In this document: positions 1-6,555 of the stretch, piece after piece
How positions within the stretch are numbered: position 1 is the first letter of the stretch
Layout: the number at the start of each line of letters is the position of its first letter
Virus record (IMG/VR): IMGVR_UViG_3300025849_000158
Coordinates: 1 to 28,554 of that record
DNA length: 28,554 nucleotides
Reading direction: 5' to 3' (one strand)
Source of the DNA: a virus
Notes under the pieces: generated by a model
Told to the model about the DNA's origin: nothing
What the model saw: the letters and a program-made list of their open reading frames with translations, nothing else
The model's database searches: none
Program-made: the position numbers and the translations under genes

Positions 1-482
1 TCACTAAAGAATTCCATGAGTGTGACTGTAACGCCGTTGATATCAACCTTGCGATTTTCCCATGGCAAGTCACTTGTGGCATTTAACCGATAGGCTACAT
101 CATAACCTTTAGCGGTCCACTTGCGGCGATGCGCTAACATCTCAAAGACTAACACGGCCATGAAAGCGTCACGTTGTTTGAAATAGGCTTGCGTCTTTGT
201 AATGCGGCTTGTCTCTTTCTGGTCCATATATGCGGGATTGCCCGCAGTATGTAAGCAAGCCAATACGCAACCTGTTGAAGCCTTAGGACACACTTGAAAG
301 CCGCTAAGGTTAAAAGGTGCAAGGTGCATCGGCGCGGTCATTACATCGACAACCTTACCATTCTTGGCAACCTTAGGATTGCTTTCGGGTTGTGCGAGTA
401 TCGTGCAAATAGCGTGGCCATTGGCGCGAAGGTGACGGATTGCGGACGCTTTAGAAGTGAAGCCGTTGATTGTATAAGACAT
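1..482 (-). CDS. GP88-like Cys-containing phage protein, 3' end cut by window edge
   Basis: This open frame starts with ATG at 482 and reads leftward for 160 codons, off the edge, so the C-terminus is missing. A GGGA-type ribosome site lies just upstream. A central block holds Cys65, Cys72 and Cys76 (CPKASTGCVLACLHTAG), followed by a basic stretch with a KT pair near residue 96 and RLNATSDLPWE at 132-142. The Cys block followed by an R-L-N-x-T-S-D motif resembles what I recall of the mycobacteriophage gene-product-88 family, whose biochemical role is not established. The three cysteines could bind metal. It follows a small membrane-protein gene on the same strand and points away from the control region at 664-1321, which suggests early expression. 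The reading frame is certain; the family name is from memory of the motif pattern. Confidence 0.7.
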   Translation of the reverse strand, partial: MSYTINGFTSKASAIRHLRANGHAICTILAQPESNPKVAKNGKVVDVMTAPMHLAPFNLSGFQVCPKASTGCVLACLHTAGNPAYMDQKETSRITKTQAYFKQRDAFMAVLVFEMLAHRRKWTAKGYDVAYRLNATSDLPWENRKVDINGVTVTLMEFFS

Positions 483-507
483 GGTATATATTCCCTTTGC
501 GTAACTA

Positions 508-663
508 TTAAAGATCAAGAAAGGCGATTGATACGCCAACTATCGCGGTTAAGATCATGGTGAGCGCCGCGCCTGTTATGTCACCCGTTGACGCCAAGAG
601 AAGCGATAGGATGACTGTGAACAACGCACAGGTTGATAGGATGAATTGGAGAAAGGTTGTCAT
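508..663 (-). CDS. small two-helix membrane protein
   Basis: A 51-residue protein starts at ATG 663 after an AAGGA ribosome site 9 bases upstream and ends with TAA at 508. Almost the whole chain is hydrophobic: one helix at about residues 5-25 and another at about 31-49, separated by a short STGDIT turn, so it should span the inner membrane twice. It ends 25 bases before the GP88-like gene and is the first gene leftward of the control region. Small early membrane proteins of T7-like phages often act on the host envelope or in superinfection exclusion, but nothing in the sequence shows a specific function. I do not recognise a family. Confidence 0.6.
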   Translation of the reverse strand: MTTFLQFILSTCALFTVILSLLLASTGDITGAALTMILTAIVGVSIAFLDL

Positions 664-750
664 GGTTATAATCCTTGTGGTTATTTGTTACGTTATAGTG
701 ACTTTTGCACAACCCTTACGATAGCGCAACAATTAATTGTGGGTTGTCGG

Positions 751-779
751 AAAAAAAATAGGTGACCGACTGGCCACCT
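751..779 (-). terminator. leftward intrinsic terminator or attenuator
   Basis: Read on the minus strand, AGGTGGCC and GGTCACCT form an 8-bp stem (one G-U) around an AGTC loop, followed after one A by eight T, a textbook intrinsic terminator. It lies upstream of the leftward gene at 663, with no gene ending into it. It would therefore stop either late read-through or transcripts from the leftward promoter. Bases 783-790 can pair with the first arm instead, giving a competing hairpin. Confidence 0.55.
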
Positions 780-1090
780 CATGGTGACCTATCGAAAAAA
801 AATAAGGTGACGCCGGAAGAAACAAAGACAAGAGATAGGACCGAAGCGGACCCATTGCAGCCCATGATCAACCGCAATTGATCCACGTCAAACTGTGAGT
901 TGGACCGCGACCACATATAAATAAGGCGATGCACCGCCTATCGTGTCACAAGGTTGCGATCCAGACCCACCCAGACCACCCCTATCGTTATGTTATAATA
1001 TCACACCCGCACACCCCCATGAGGGGGGCCGACAGGGGCCGCGTATATATAAGACCTAACAGATATTTTTGTCATTTTAAGTCCTAAAGG

Positions 1091-1117
1091 TTACCCCGAG
1101 GTTAATCACGAGGTTAT
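1091..1117 (+). repeat. 27-base direct repeat, copy 1
   Basis: Identical to 1166-1192 at 25 of 27 positions. Each copy contains GAGGTTA twice, so the motif occurs four times within about 100 bases. The similarity continues for a few bases downstream (CTA-AG-TACC). The copies start 75 bases apart, both upstream of the glutaredoxin gene. This could be a binding-site array, a promoter pair or part of an origin; the sequence alone does not decide. Confidence 0.8.
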
Positions 1118-1165
1118 CCTAAAGATACCTAATGGGGGAGGTACATGGTGGTGTACATCCTTAGC

Positions 1166-1192
1166 TTACCCTGAGGTTAAACACGAGGTTAT
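1166..1192 (+). repeat. 27-base direct repeat, copy 2
   Basis: Second copy of the repeat at 1091-1117. It runs directly into ACTATAG at 1193-1199. The stretch AGGTTATACTATAG matches the SP6 RNA polymerase promoter (AGGTGACACTATAG) at 12 of 14 positions, which hints at a promoter for a single-subunit phage polymerase. Copy 1 reads CTAAAG at that place, so the resemblance is only partial. Confidence 0.75.
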
Positions 1193-1227
1193 ACTATAGT
1201 ACCCTATAGGTGTATCTTTGGGGGATC

Positions 1228-1249
1228 TATTCTAGATACGGTGAATAAT
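1228..1249 (-). promoter_or_regulatory. proposed phage promoter, leftward copy
   Basis: On the minus strand this 22-base element matches the rightward copy at 1282-1303 at 18 of 22 positions without gaps, keeping TCACCGT and CTAGAA. It points left, toward the early genes that begin at 663, so the two elements are divergent. The long leader it would give contains the hairpins and the terminator-like structure at 751-779. Function is inferred from the repeated motif and its orientation. Confidence 0.5.
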
Positions 1250-1281
1250 TAATTATCCTTATTTCATTGGGTTTCTGCGGG

Positions 1282-1303
1282 ATTAATCACCGTTACTAGA
1301 AAA
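1282..1303 (+). promoter_or_regulatory. proposed phage promoter upstream of glutaredoxin
   Basis: Copy of the motif ATTAWTCACCGTTACTAG followed by A-rich sequence. It ends 18 bases before the glutaredoxin ATG and faces the gene. The same motif on the minus strand precedes the MazG gene (19 of 22 identical) and the gene at 27371 (16 of 22). No canonical -35/-10 pair is evident, and the length and form suit a single-subunit RNA polymerase promoter. That reading is inference. Confidence 0.6.
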
Positions 1304-1321
1304 CCCCAAAAGGATAACCTC

Positions 1322-1564
1322 ATGCACCCTTATGTAATCATTGGAACCCCTACTTGTTCCTACTGTTCACAGGCGAAAGCCTTGTTGATGGATAAGTATT
1401 CTGACTACCAATATTATGACCTAGAGAAGAACCCGTGGGTCCGATCATTATTCAAGATAGCCAAGTTAAAGACAGTGCCACAGGTGTTCTCTCCTGAGGG
1501 TGATCTTATAGGTGGCTATGATGAACTTGTGGTTCACCTGAACACCCTGAGTACCCAAGCATGA
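1322..1564 (+). CDS. grx: glutaredoxin
   Basis: An 80-residue cytosolic thiol-disulfide oxidoreductase. It shows the redox motif TCSYC (Cys12, Cys15), the cis-proline loop TVP (51-53) and the GGYDEL segment (64-69) that contacts glutathione, all in the spacing of a complete thioredoxin-fold glutaredoxin. An AAAAGGATAA ribosome site precedes the ATG. It is the first gene of the short rightward operon and overlaps the next gene by ATGA. Glutaredoxins can re-reduce ribonucleotide reductase, so the probable partner is the class II reductase at 4442-6361, though that gene is on the other strand. Family assignment is firm; the partner is inferred. Confidence 0.93.
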   Translation: MHPYVIIGTPTCSYCSQAKALLMDKYSDYQYYDLEKNPWVRSLFKIAKLKTVPQVFSPEGDLIGGYDELVVHLNTLSTQA

Positions 1565-1770
1565 TTGAGATCAACCAACTGGTAGATGTCGGGTTCATTG
1601 TCGTCATCATGTTCATGCTTTGGGAGAACCACAAGACCCAGAGGTTACTGGAGGAAGTGGCGTACCAACACAACCAACTAACCGCAGCCTTTGAGGAGTT
1701 TGGGGAGGCCGTAGTGGCTGACCTAGAGGATGTTGCTGACGTACTGAATGAGGATGCTAAGAATGATTGA
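1561..1770 (+). CDS. small membrane-anchored acidic protein
   Basis: A 69-residue protein whose ATG overlaps the glutaredoxin stop (ATGA), with no strong ribosome site, so translation is probably coupled. Residues about 8-22 (VDVGFIVVIMFMLW) form one membrane helix. The rest is a helical, strongly acidic tail (EEFGEAVVADLEDVADVLNED) with coiled-coil character. It overlaps the thyX start by 8 bases. I do not recognise a family. Its place between two nucleotide-metabolism genes suggests co-expression but does not define a role. Confidence 0.7.
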   Translation: MIEINQLVDVGFIVVIMFMLWENHKTQRLLEEVAYQHNQLTAAFEEFGEAVVADLEDVADVLNEDAKND

Positions 1771-2425
1771 AGTTACTTACATTAACCACATGGGCAATGA
1801 TCTGTCTGTTGCCAATGCTGCTAGGGTATCCTTTGGTAAGACCAGTGAGATGGAGGATGACCCTTGGGGTCCCCCGAAGCTCAAGACTAAGGATGATCGG
1901 TTGATCCGTTATTTGGCCAAGCACAAGCACATCAGTCCTTTTGGTCATTGCTTTGCATCGTTCCACGTTAAGGCCCCTATCTTTGTTGCTAGGCAACTTG
2001 TGAAACATAAGTTTCTTAGGTGGAATGAGATCAGCCGTAGGTATGTCAGCGACCCTCCAGAGTTCTTTGAGCCTAAGGAGTGGCGTGGTCAATCTGCTGA
2101 TAAGAAGCAAGGTAGCTCTGGTGTTGTCCACGATGTGAACATCAAGACCACACAACGGTTAGTCGCTATGCTTTACGATAACCTTCTGGAGCAGAACGTG
2201 TGTGAGGAACAGGCCCGTATGGTGCTACCTCAGAATACCATGACTGAGTGGTACTGGTCGGGTTCGCTAGATGCCTTCAGTGATATGTGCAACCTGCGCT
2301 GCAAGCCTGACACACAGGCAGAGACACGAGAGGTAGCCAAACAGATCGACCACAAGATGATTGAGTTGTTCCCAGTATCGTGGGATGCCCTTACGGAGAG
2401 TGATGATAATGACAGGAACGATTGA
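1763..2425 (+). CDS. thyX: flavin-dependent thymidylate synthase ThyX
   Basis: Converts dUMP to dTMP using FAD, NADPH and methylene-tetrahydrofolate. The signature region reads KHKFLRWNEISRRY at residues 81-94. It corresponds to the ThyX motif RHRx7S, with both arginines replaced by lysine and the serine kept at 91. Also visible are HISPFGHC near 56-63, QEQARMVLP-like residues near 152-160, and an R-C-K substrate-binding stretch near 181. I start at ATG 1763 (MIEVTYI), after an AGG ribosome site 9 bases upstream, rather than at the in-frame ATGs 1748 or 1754; 220 residues is normal for the family. The 3' end overlaps the next gene by 17 bases. Phage ThyX supplies thymidylate for replication; roseophage SIO1 carries one as well. 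Confidence 0.93.
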   Translation: MIEVTYINHMGNDLSVANAARVSFGKTSEMEDDPWGPPKLKTKDDRLIRYLAKHKHISPFGHCFASFHVKAPIFVARQLVKHKFLRWNEISRRYVSDPPEFFEPKEWRGQSADKKQGSSGVVHDVNIKTTQRLVAMLYDNLLEQNVCEEQARMVLPQNTMTEWYWSGSLDAFSDMCNLRCKPDTQAETREVAKQIDHKMIELFPVSWDALTESDDNDRND

Positions 2426-2612
2426 AGTTAAAGACATCAAGATCAACGAAGATGGTGGTGCTACATATACATTCGACCTAGACGAGAAAGCCTCTGGGTT
2501 AGCCCAAGAGGAAGGTCTAAAGCTCTTACTGTACTGTGGTCTTACCAAGGTTGATCTTGATGATGTCTATAATTGGATACTCGATCAGGCTGAGACTCCT
2601 GAGTCCATATAA
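2409..2612 (+). CDS. small acidic conserved phage protein
   Basis: A 67-residue protein. The start at 2409 (MTGTIEVKDIKINEDGG) is preferred because GGAGAG lies 8 bases upstream. A longer frame from 2361 is possible but would sit deep inside thyX. It is acidic, with an N-terminal beta-like half and a helical C-terminus. Small proteins of this look are common in marine T7-like phages, and I know no function for them. It is the last gene of the rightward operon and ends 34 bases before the facing-operon hairpin. Confidence 0.7.
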   Translation: MTGTIEVKDIKINEDGGATYTFDLDEKASGLAQEEGLKLLLYCGLTKVDLDDVYNWILDQAETPESI

Positions 2613-2646
2613 GGCCCTCAGCACCTTGACCCCATGAAAACACGTT

Positions 2647-2665
2647 AGGCCCCTCTAGGGGGCCT
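2647..2665. terminator. hairpin between convergent operons
   Basis: AGGCCCC and GGGGCCT form a perfect 7-bp GC-rich stem around a 5-base loop, between the end of the rightward operon (2612) and the stop of the leftward large terminase (2685). There is no T-tract on either strand, so it may slow polymerase or stabilise 3' ends rather than act as a full intrinsic terminator. Confidence 0.55.
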
Positions 2666-2682
2666 CTCCGTGGCTCTCAGGG

Positions 2683-4392
2683 CTACCTAAAGGATGTGAA
2701 CATGGTAGCTTCTTCAGAGATGATCGGGCGCCTAACCTTATTAGGGTTAGAGGCGTTATCCATGAACTTCTCTAGTTCTCCATCTAAGAGGCTTTGTTTG
2801 TGTGCTTGTTCACCCGCAACCTCGTCTTTGTTCATCTGTTCCACGAAGTAACCCACGGCCATGCTTAGAGCATCTAGGCGGTCATCGTGTCTCAGTGAAC
2901 CTTTGTCGGTTGTGATGCGTGTCAGTTGATAGATCAGCATCTTGTGGAACCTTACGGCTTGCTCGTATTTCTGAGCGGTCCTGTAGTCTTCCTCGATCAC
3001 CTTGGGGTCCATGACGAGCTTGTGTCGCATCATCACAGGTTCAAGTGTGTCGATAATCCTACGTTCCTTCTGTTTACTGTGGCGTACCTCTTCGATCAAC
3101 ACGGGGTGTATCTTACTAAGCACGGGTTGTAGCAGTTTCATGAACATACCATCACCAAAGTTGCTCTCGATCACAACGTGATTAACCTTATATTTTTTTG
3201 CGATATGGCTGAGTTCAGTGAGCGTGGTATCATCATAACCACCACTGAGACCCCCACAGGCAACCACATAGAGATAACCGTTGAGCATCTTAACGACAGC
3301 GTAGCCTGTTTCATCTGCCCCACGACCACTAGGGTCGATGGACATGACACTGCCAGTGAAGTCACTAAAGACATCCCCCACGTTCATTGGTGGGTACATA
3401 CGGTCCCCTCGCATCGCTGCGTTGGGTAGGTCGTTCAGCGCACGGTCCTCTAGAGGTCCCCAAGTTAATCTCAGGGGTCCCTGTTCATCGTCTACGGACA
3501 TGATGATCATATCTCGTACCTTGAGAGGGAAACGCTCCATATCTGATAGCTGGGTCGATAGCATGAACTGCATCGCAAACCCTGCTTTACCGTAGGATGC
3601 TTCTCGCTCCAAAAGGTCAGCCTCTCCAAACCGCTTGGGGTCAGTAGGCTCTGTAGGTTTGAGATCGAGGCCCTTGATGAACGTAGCTAGGCTCTCACCG
3701 TACTTATCCATCTCTTCAGCCTTAGGCATCCGTGCTGGCCAGATTTGGCATTGATAGCCACGTTCAGGGAGTTTCCCGTACAGGCTGTCTTCAGTCTGAG
3801 GGGTCCCCAAGAACACCACACGGGATGTCGGTAGCGGTTTAAGAACCGCATCGAACTCTTTGATAGTCTCAGCTAACTTGTCGCGCATCTGTTGCGTACC
3901 AGAGTTATTCAAGACCTCAATATCGTCTGCTACGATCAGGTCAGCACGAGACCCTGTGATCTGTGAGGTGATACCCACGGATTTAACACTAGGAGACTGC
4001 GAGGCTGTCGCTGGGCCTACGTCAAAGCTGATCTTAGACTGCCGTTGTTCTGATCGGGGCTTCAGGTACTCTAGACCCTCTAGCTCCCATATGAGGCGCT
4101 GACAGAATGTAGAGAACGCATCGGCACGTTCCTTGGACGCTGATACAACAAGTATCTTAGCTTCAGGGTCTTTGAGAAGACGCCACACGACATAACCCGC
4201 TGTGAGGTGTGACTTCCCTACCCCACGAAAAGCCTGAATGATGGAACGCTTAGGTCCATGCTGCAAGTAGTCTGCGATATCTAGCTGTACTGGGGTTGGC
4301 TCTGGAAGGCCGAGGTGTTGGTGGATGTAGTAAACGAATATCTTAAAGTCTGATCTTATTTTTTTGTGAAATGGGGTTTCAGGTATAGCCAT
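2683..4392 (-). CDS. terL: terminase large subunit
   Basis: The DNA-packaging motor and headful/terminal nuclease, which acts at the portal. The 569 residues match T7 gp19-type terminases. The Walker A-like loop is AFRGVGKS at 54-61, Walker B is LIVADD at 152-157, and a coupling-type LGTPQ lies at 195-199. The nuclease domain opens with SIDPSGRGADETG (Asp353) and its later acidic residues appear in the VVIESNFGDG and RHDDRLDAL segments. ATG 4392 follows AAGGA by 5 bases. A strong terminator separates it from the upstream reductase gene, so it is expressed by read-through or from an unseen promoter. It ends facing the rightward thyX operon. Confidence 0.96.
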   Translation of the reverse strand: MAIPETPFHKKIRSDFKIFVYYIHQHLGLPEPTPVQLDIADYLQHGPKRSIIQAFRGVGKSHLTAGYVVWRLLKDPEAKILVVSASKERADAFSTFCQRLIWELEGLEYLKPRSEQRQSKISFDVGPATASQSPSVKSVGITSQITGSRADLIVADDIEVLNNSGTQQMRDKLAETIKEFDAVLKPLPTSRVVFLGTPQTEDSLYGKLPERGYQCQIWPARMPKAEEMDKYGESLATFIKGLDLKPTEPTDPKRFGEADLLEREASYGKAGFAMQFMLSTQLSDMERFPLKVRDMIIMSVDDEQGPLRLTWGPLEDRALNDLPNAAMRGDRMYPPMNVGDVFSDFTGSVMSIDPSGRGADETGYAVVKMLNGYLYVVACGGLSGGYDDTTLTELSHIAKKYKVNHVVIESNFGDGMFMKLLQPVLSKIHPVLIEEVRHSKQKERRIIDTLEPVMMRHKLVMDPKVIEEDYRTAQKYEQAVRFHKMLIYQLTRITTDKGSLRHDDRLDALSMAVGYFVEQMNKDEVAGEQAHKQSLLDGELEKFMDNASNPNKVRRPIISEEATMFTSFR

Positions 4393-4406
4393 AATTATCC
4401 TTGATC

Positions 4407-4443
4407 AAAAAAAGAGGTCCCCTAAGGGACCCCTAATTTTTTT
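4407..4443 (-). terminator. intrinsic terminator after ribonucleotide reductase
   Basis: On the minus strand GGGGTCCC and GGGACCTC form an 8-bp stem (one G-U) around TTAG, followed by seven T. A run of A before the stem, overlapping the reductase stop codon, makes it partly bidirectional. It lies between the reductase and terL. Confidence 0.8.
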
Positions 4444-6361
4444 ATGTTAAGTCTACGATTTCGCAGGACCCACCAGTACAAGCCAATGTTTGTGACCCGA
4501 TTGTTGTGTCTTCCGCTTCGTATTCTTTGAGTTTCGCCCAATCGATGCTTTCAGGCATGAGTGATAGCAATGTGGTGTAGTCTGACTTACCGATTTCCTC
4601 GTATGGAGCCTGTTGATATGTGTGTTCCGAGTAAGGCAGGAACGATACACCAGACATCTCGTCAAAGTTCTTGTAGACAAATGCACCTACAGAAAACCAT
4701 TCAGACGAACGAACATTTATAGTTACAGATGGTTTGTGCTCACACCATGAACGCTGGTAGGCCAACCACATCTCTAGTTGGTCAATCGCGGACATATCTG
4801 AGGTGACCACAGCCTTATCAGGGGCCTTCTGTGGAAAGCTAAAGACCATAGTTTGGTCAGGCTTAAACACATCAGGTTCTGAAGGAATACCTTGATCAAC
4901 CATGAACTGTGTCAGAGGGTCTTTCATGTCACCACGAACACGCCGAATGTAATACTCACTATGACGCGCGTGTATCCCACTCGCAGAGTCACACAGTTGT
5001 GACACCGTTCCACTTGGTTTATTGCAAGTAATAGCTGCGGATACAGGGATGTCGAGCTTTTCAGCCCACAACTTATTTGTTTCCACTGCGATCCACTTTA
5101 GGTGCTCAAGTGTTTTATCAAGCCCTGTGTTCTTCAGGTTCATTAATGGATTATCCATTACCCCCGTGAGAGACACACCGAGCAATCGTTCTTCGGCTGT
5201 ATTTCGTTGCCACACTTTACGCAAATATGGGAACTGTATGAAAGTGGACTGAATAGTTCCGAGAATAGTCGCAAGTCGAACTTTTCGTTCCAAGTCTTTA
5301 ATATTGTCTGTAGCACGAACCACGACCTCCGTTAGGTTGCAAAACTGATACGGTCGCAGAATTATCTCCGAACACGGATTAGTTCCGAAATCGTAAGAGT
5401 CATCCCTGCGACCATTCTTTTTAGCTTGTTTCTTTGATGCTTCACGGTTGAAGATACCACGTTCACCAGAACCTGACTCAACCAATGCCATCCACTCACG
5501 CATGAACGAGAGGCTGTCAGGCTTCTCAGTGTAGGATACTGAGTTGTTAGCCAAAGCACGTTGTGGGTCATTCTCCCACCACTGCCCTGACTTGGCATGG
5601 CGCATCCGATCATCCGAAAGGTTTGACAAGCTGATCATTGCAGAGCGGCGTACACCACCAACAACGACCACCTCACCGATCTTACACATCAGATCATGGC
5701 ACTCCAAGGATGACAATTTACGACCAGCGGCTTTCTTAAAGACATCAACAACGAAGTTGAAGAGATCGACAAGAGGCGCTGGGCCAGAAGCACGACCACC
5801 AAAGGTTTTCAATTTGGCTCCCGCTGGGCGTACCTTAGAGACATCCCAAGATGGAACCTCACCTGAATACAGAAGAGCAATGAGTTGCCGCAGAGCTTTC
5901 GCCCAACCTTCTTTGCTGTCTTTAACGATAATGGTTGTATCGCTATCAAACATCAATTCAGGAACTTCTGGCAATTTATTAATGTACTGCCGCTCTACCG
6001 AGAACCCCACACCTGTGCCACACAATAGGATAAACATGGCTTCATCAAATGATTTGGGATCGTCTACGGGTAGATAGGAACAGTTATAACCTGCGGTGTT
6101 GTCCCGCTCCAAAGCAGGACCTGAGGTCATCAAGGCTCTCATGGAAGGCATAACGTCTAAGCTAAGGATAGCCTCACGGATATCTTTAACAGCGGAAGCA
6201 GATAAGCTGTCTTTTCCTTGTAGAGTTTTACCGACAACATTCTCGATATAACGCTCTACTGTTTCACTCCAGCTTTCACGGCGTTGCTCGTCATCGAGCC
6301 ACCGTGCATAACGTGATGTGTGAATAAATGCTTGATAGTCTGTAGGTAGATAGTTGTTCAT
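4442..6361 (-). CDS. nrdJ: adenosylcobalamin-dependent (class II) ribonucleotide reductase
   Basis: Reduces ribonucleotides to deoxyribonucleotides with a radical generated from vitamin B12 coenzyme, in the cytosol. Numbered from ATG 6361 (639 residues), the diagnostic set is present. Cys94 (GYNCSYLPV) and Cys341 are the reducing pair. NPCSEI carries the radical Cys330 and Glu332, with the 11-residue Cys330-Cys341 spacing of Lactobacillus RTPR. Tail cysteines 628 and 633 form the CxxxxC shuttle pair. GTGVGFS near 115-121 is the RTPR-like loop. The start overlaps the DUF1127 stop as ATGA; a TTG at 6400 would extend it but has no good ribosome site. It is smaller than RTPR (739) and is probably monomeric. 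It belongs to the mazG operon and ends in a terminator. Cobaviruses are named for this kind of enzyme. Confidence 0.93.
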   Translation of the reverse strand: MNNYLPTDYQAFIHTSRYARWLDDEQRRESWSETVERYIENVVGKTLQGKDSLSASAVKDIREAILSLDVMPSMRALMTSGPALERDNTAGYNCSYLPVDDPKSFDEAMFILLCGTGVGFSVERQYINKLPEVPELMFDSDTTIIVKDSKEGWAKALRQLIALLYSGEVPSWDVSKVRPAGAKLKTFGGRASGPAPLVDLFNFVVDVFKKAAGRKLSSLECHDLMCKIGEVVVVGGVRRSAMISLSNLSDDRMRHAKSGQWWENDPQRALANNSVSYTEKPDSLSFMREWMALVESGSGERGIFNREASKKQAKKNGRRDDSYDFGTNPCSEIILRPYQFCNLTEVVVRATDNIKDLERKVRLATILGTIQSTFIQFPYLRKVWQRNTAEERLLGVSLTGVMDNPLMNLKNTGLDKTLEHLKWIAVETNKLWAEKLDIPVSAAITCNKPSGTVSQLCDSASGIHARHSEYYIRRVRGDMKDPLTQFMVDQGIPSEPDVFKPDQTMVFSFPQKAPDKAVVTSDMSAIDQLEMWLAYQRSWCEHKPSVTINVRSSEWFSVGAFVYKNFDEMSGVSFLPYSEHTYQQAPYEEIGKSDYTTLLSLMPESIDWAKLKEYEAEDTTIGSQTLACTGGSCEIVDLT

Positions 6362-6555
6362 TCGCCACGGCCCCGCTGGTCTTTGTCTTCTTTCAGCCAA
6401 ACCATCCGATCAATATCAGAACGAGTAATTCCAATATCTTTCAATTCACGATCTGAAAGTCTGTTAAGTATTTTGATTGCTGCCCTGTGTTCTGACCACA
6501 TGACGCAATATCTCATGAACCTAACGATGATGTTGTTTACAAACCTTGTTTTCAT
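6358..6555 (-). CDS. DUF1127 (YjiS-like) small protein
   Basis: A 65-residue basic protein whose second half, RLSDRELKDIGITRSDI near residues 32-48, is the DUF1127 signature. The N-terminal third is basic and partly amphipathic. In Rhodobacter and other alphaproteobacteria, DUF1127 proteins are small stress-induced proteins; at least one binds RNA and affects sRNA processing and turnover. It overlaps mazG upstream and nrdJ downstream by ATGA at both ends, so it is translationally coupled into the nucleotide operon. This is a bacterial family rarely noted in lytic phages, and capture from an alphaproteobacterial host is likely. Family assignment is strong; a role in controlling host RNA is inference. 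Confidence 0.85.
   Translation of the reverse strand: MKTRFVNNIIVRFMRYCVMWSEHRAAIKILNRLSDRELKDIGITRSDIDRMVWLKEDKDQRGRGE

Larger units (their letters stand above)
664..1321. other. divergent noncoding control region, possible genome-end region
   Basis: Genes leave this stretch in both directions (leftward from 663, rightward from 1322) and no convincing gene lies inside. From left to right it holds: a leftward terminator-like hairpin with an alternative pairing (751-790); two A8 tracts in a direct repeat (about 749-767 and 793-812); a hairpin AGGCG/CGCCT near 922-937; a CCCCC-ATGA-GGGGG hairpin at 1014-1027; two 27-base direct repeats (1091-1117, 1166-1192); and two copies of the proposed phage promoter facing away from each other (1228-1249, 1282-1303). 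In T7-like phages the terminal repeat lies between the large terminase end and the early genes. If the map is circularised, this region occupies that place, so it may contain the packaged ends. That is inference. Confidence 0.55.

Noticed and set aside
779-916. Minus-strand 45-codon frame from ATG 916
   Set aside because: No ribosome site, the C-terminal hydrophobic part is translated from the A-tract/terminator-like repeat, and composition is unlike the neighbours. The overlapping 29-codon frame after it also lacks support.
1014-1028. CCCCC-ATGA-GGGGG hairpin as an intrinsic terminator
   Set aside because: No T-tract follows on either strand; listed only as structure within the control region.
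1001-1075. Minus-strand 24-codon frame from ATG 1075 with AGGA upstream
   Set aside because: A plausible ribosome site is present, but the frame is mostly translation of the CCCCC-GGGGG hairpin; too short to call without expression evidence. Could be a leader peptide.
5544-6077. Long plus-strand open frame opposite the ribonucleotide reductase
   Set aside because: Shadow of a well-supported coding gene; the translation shows no family features and no ribosome site.
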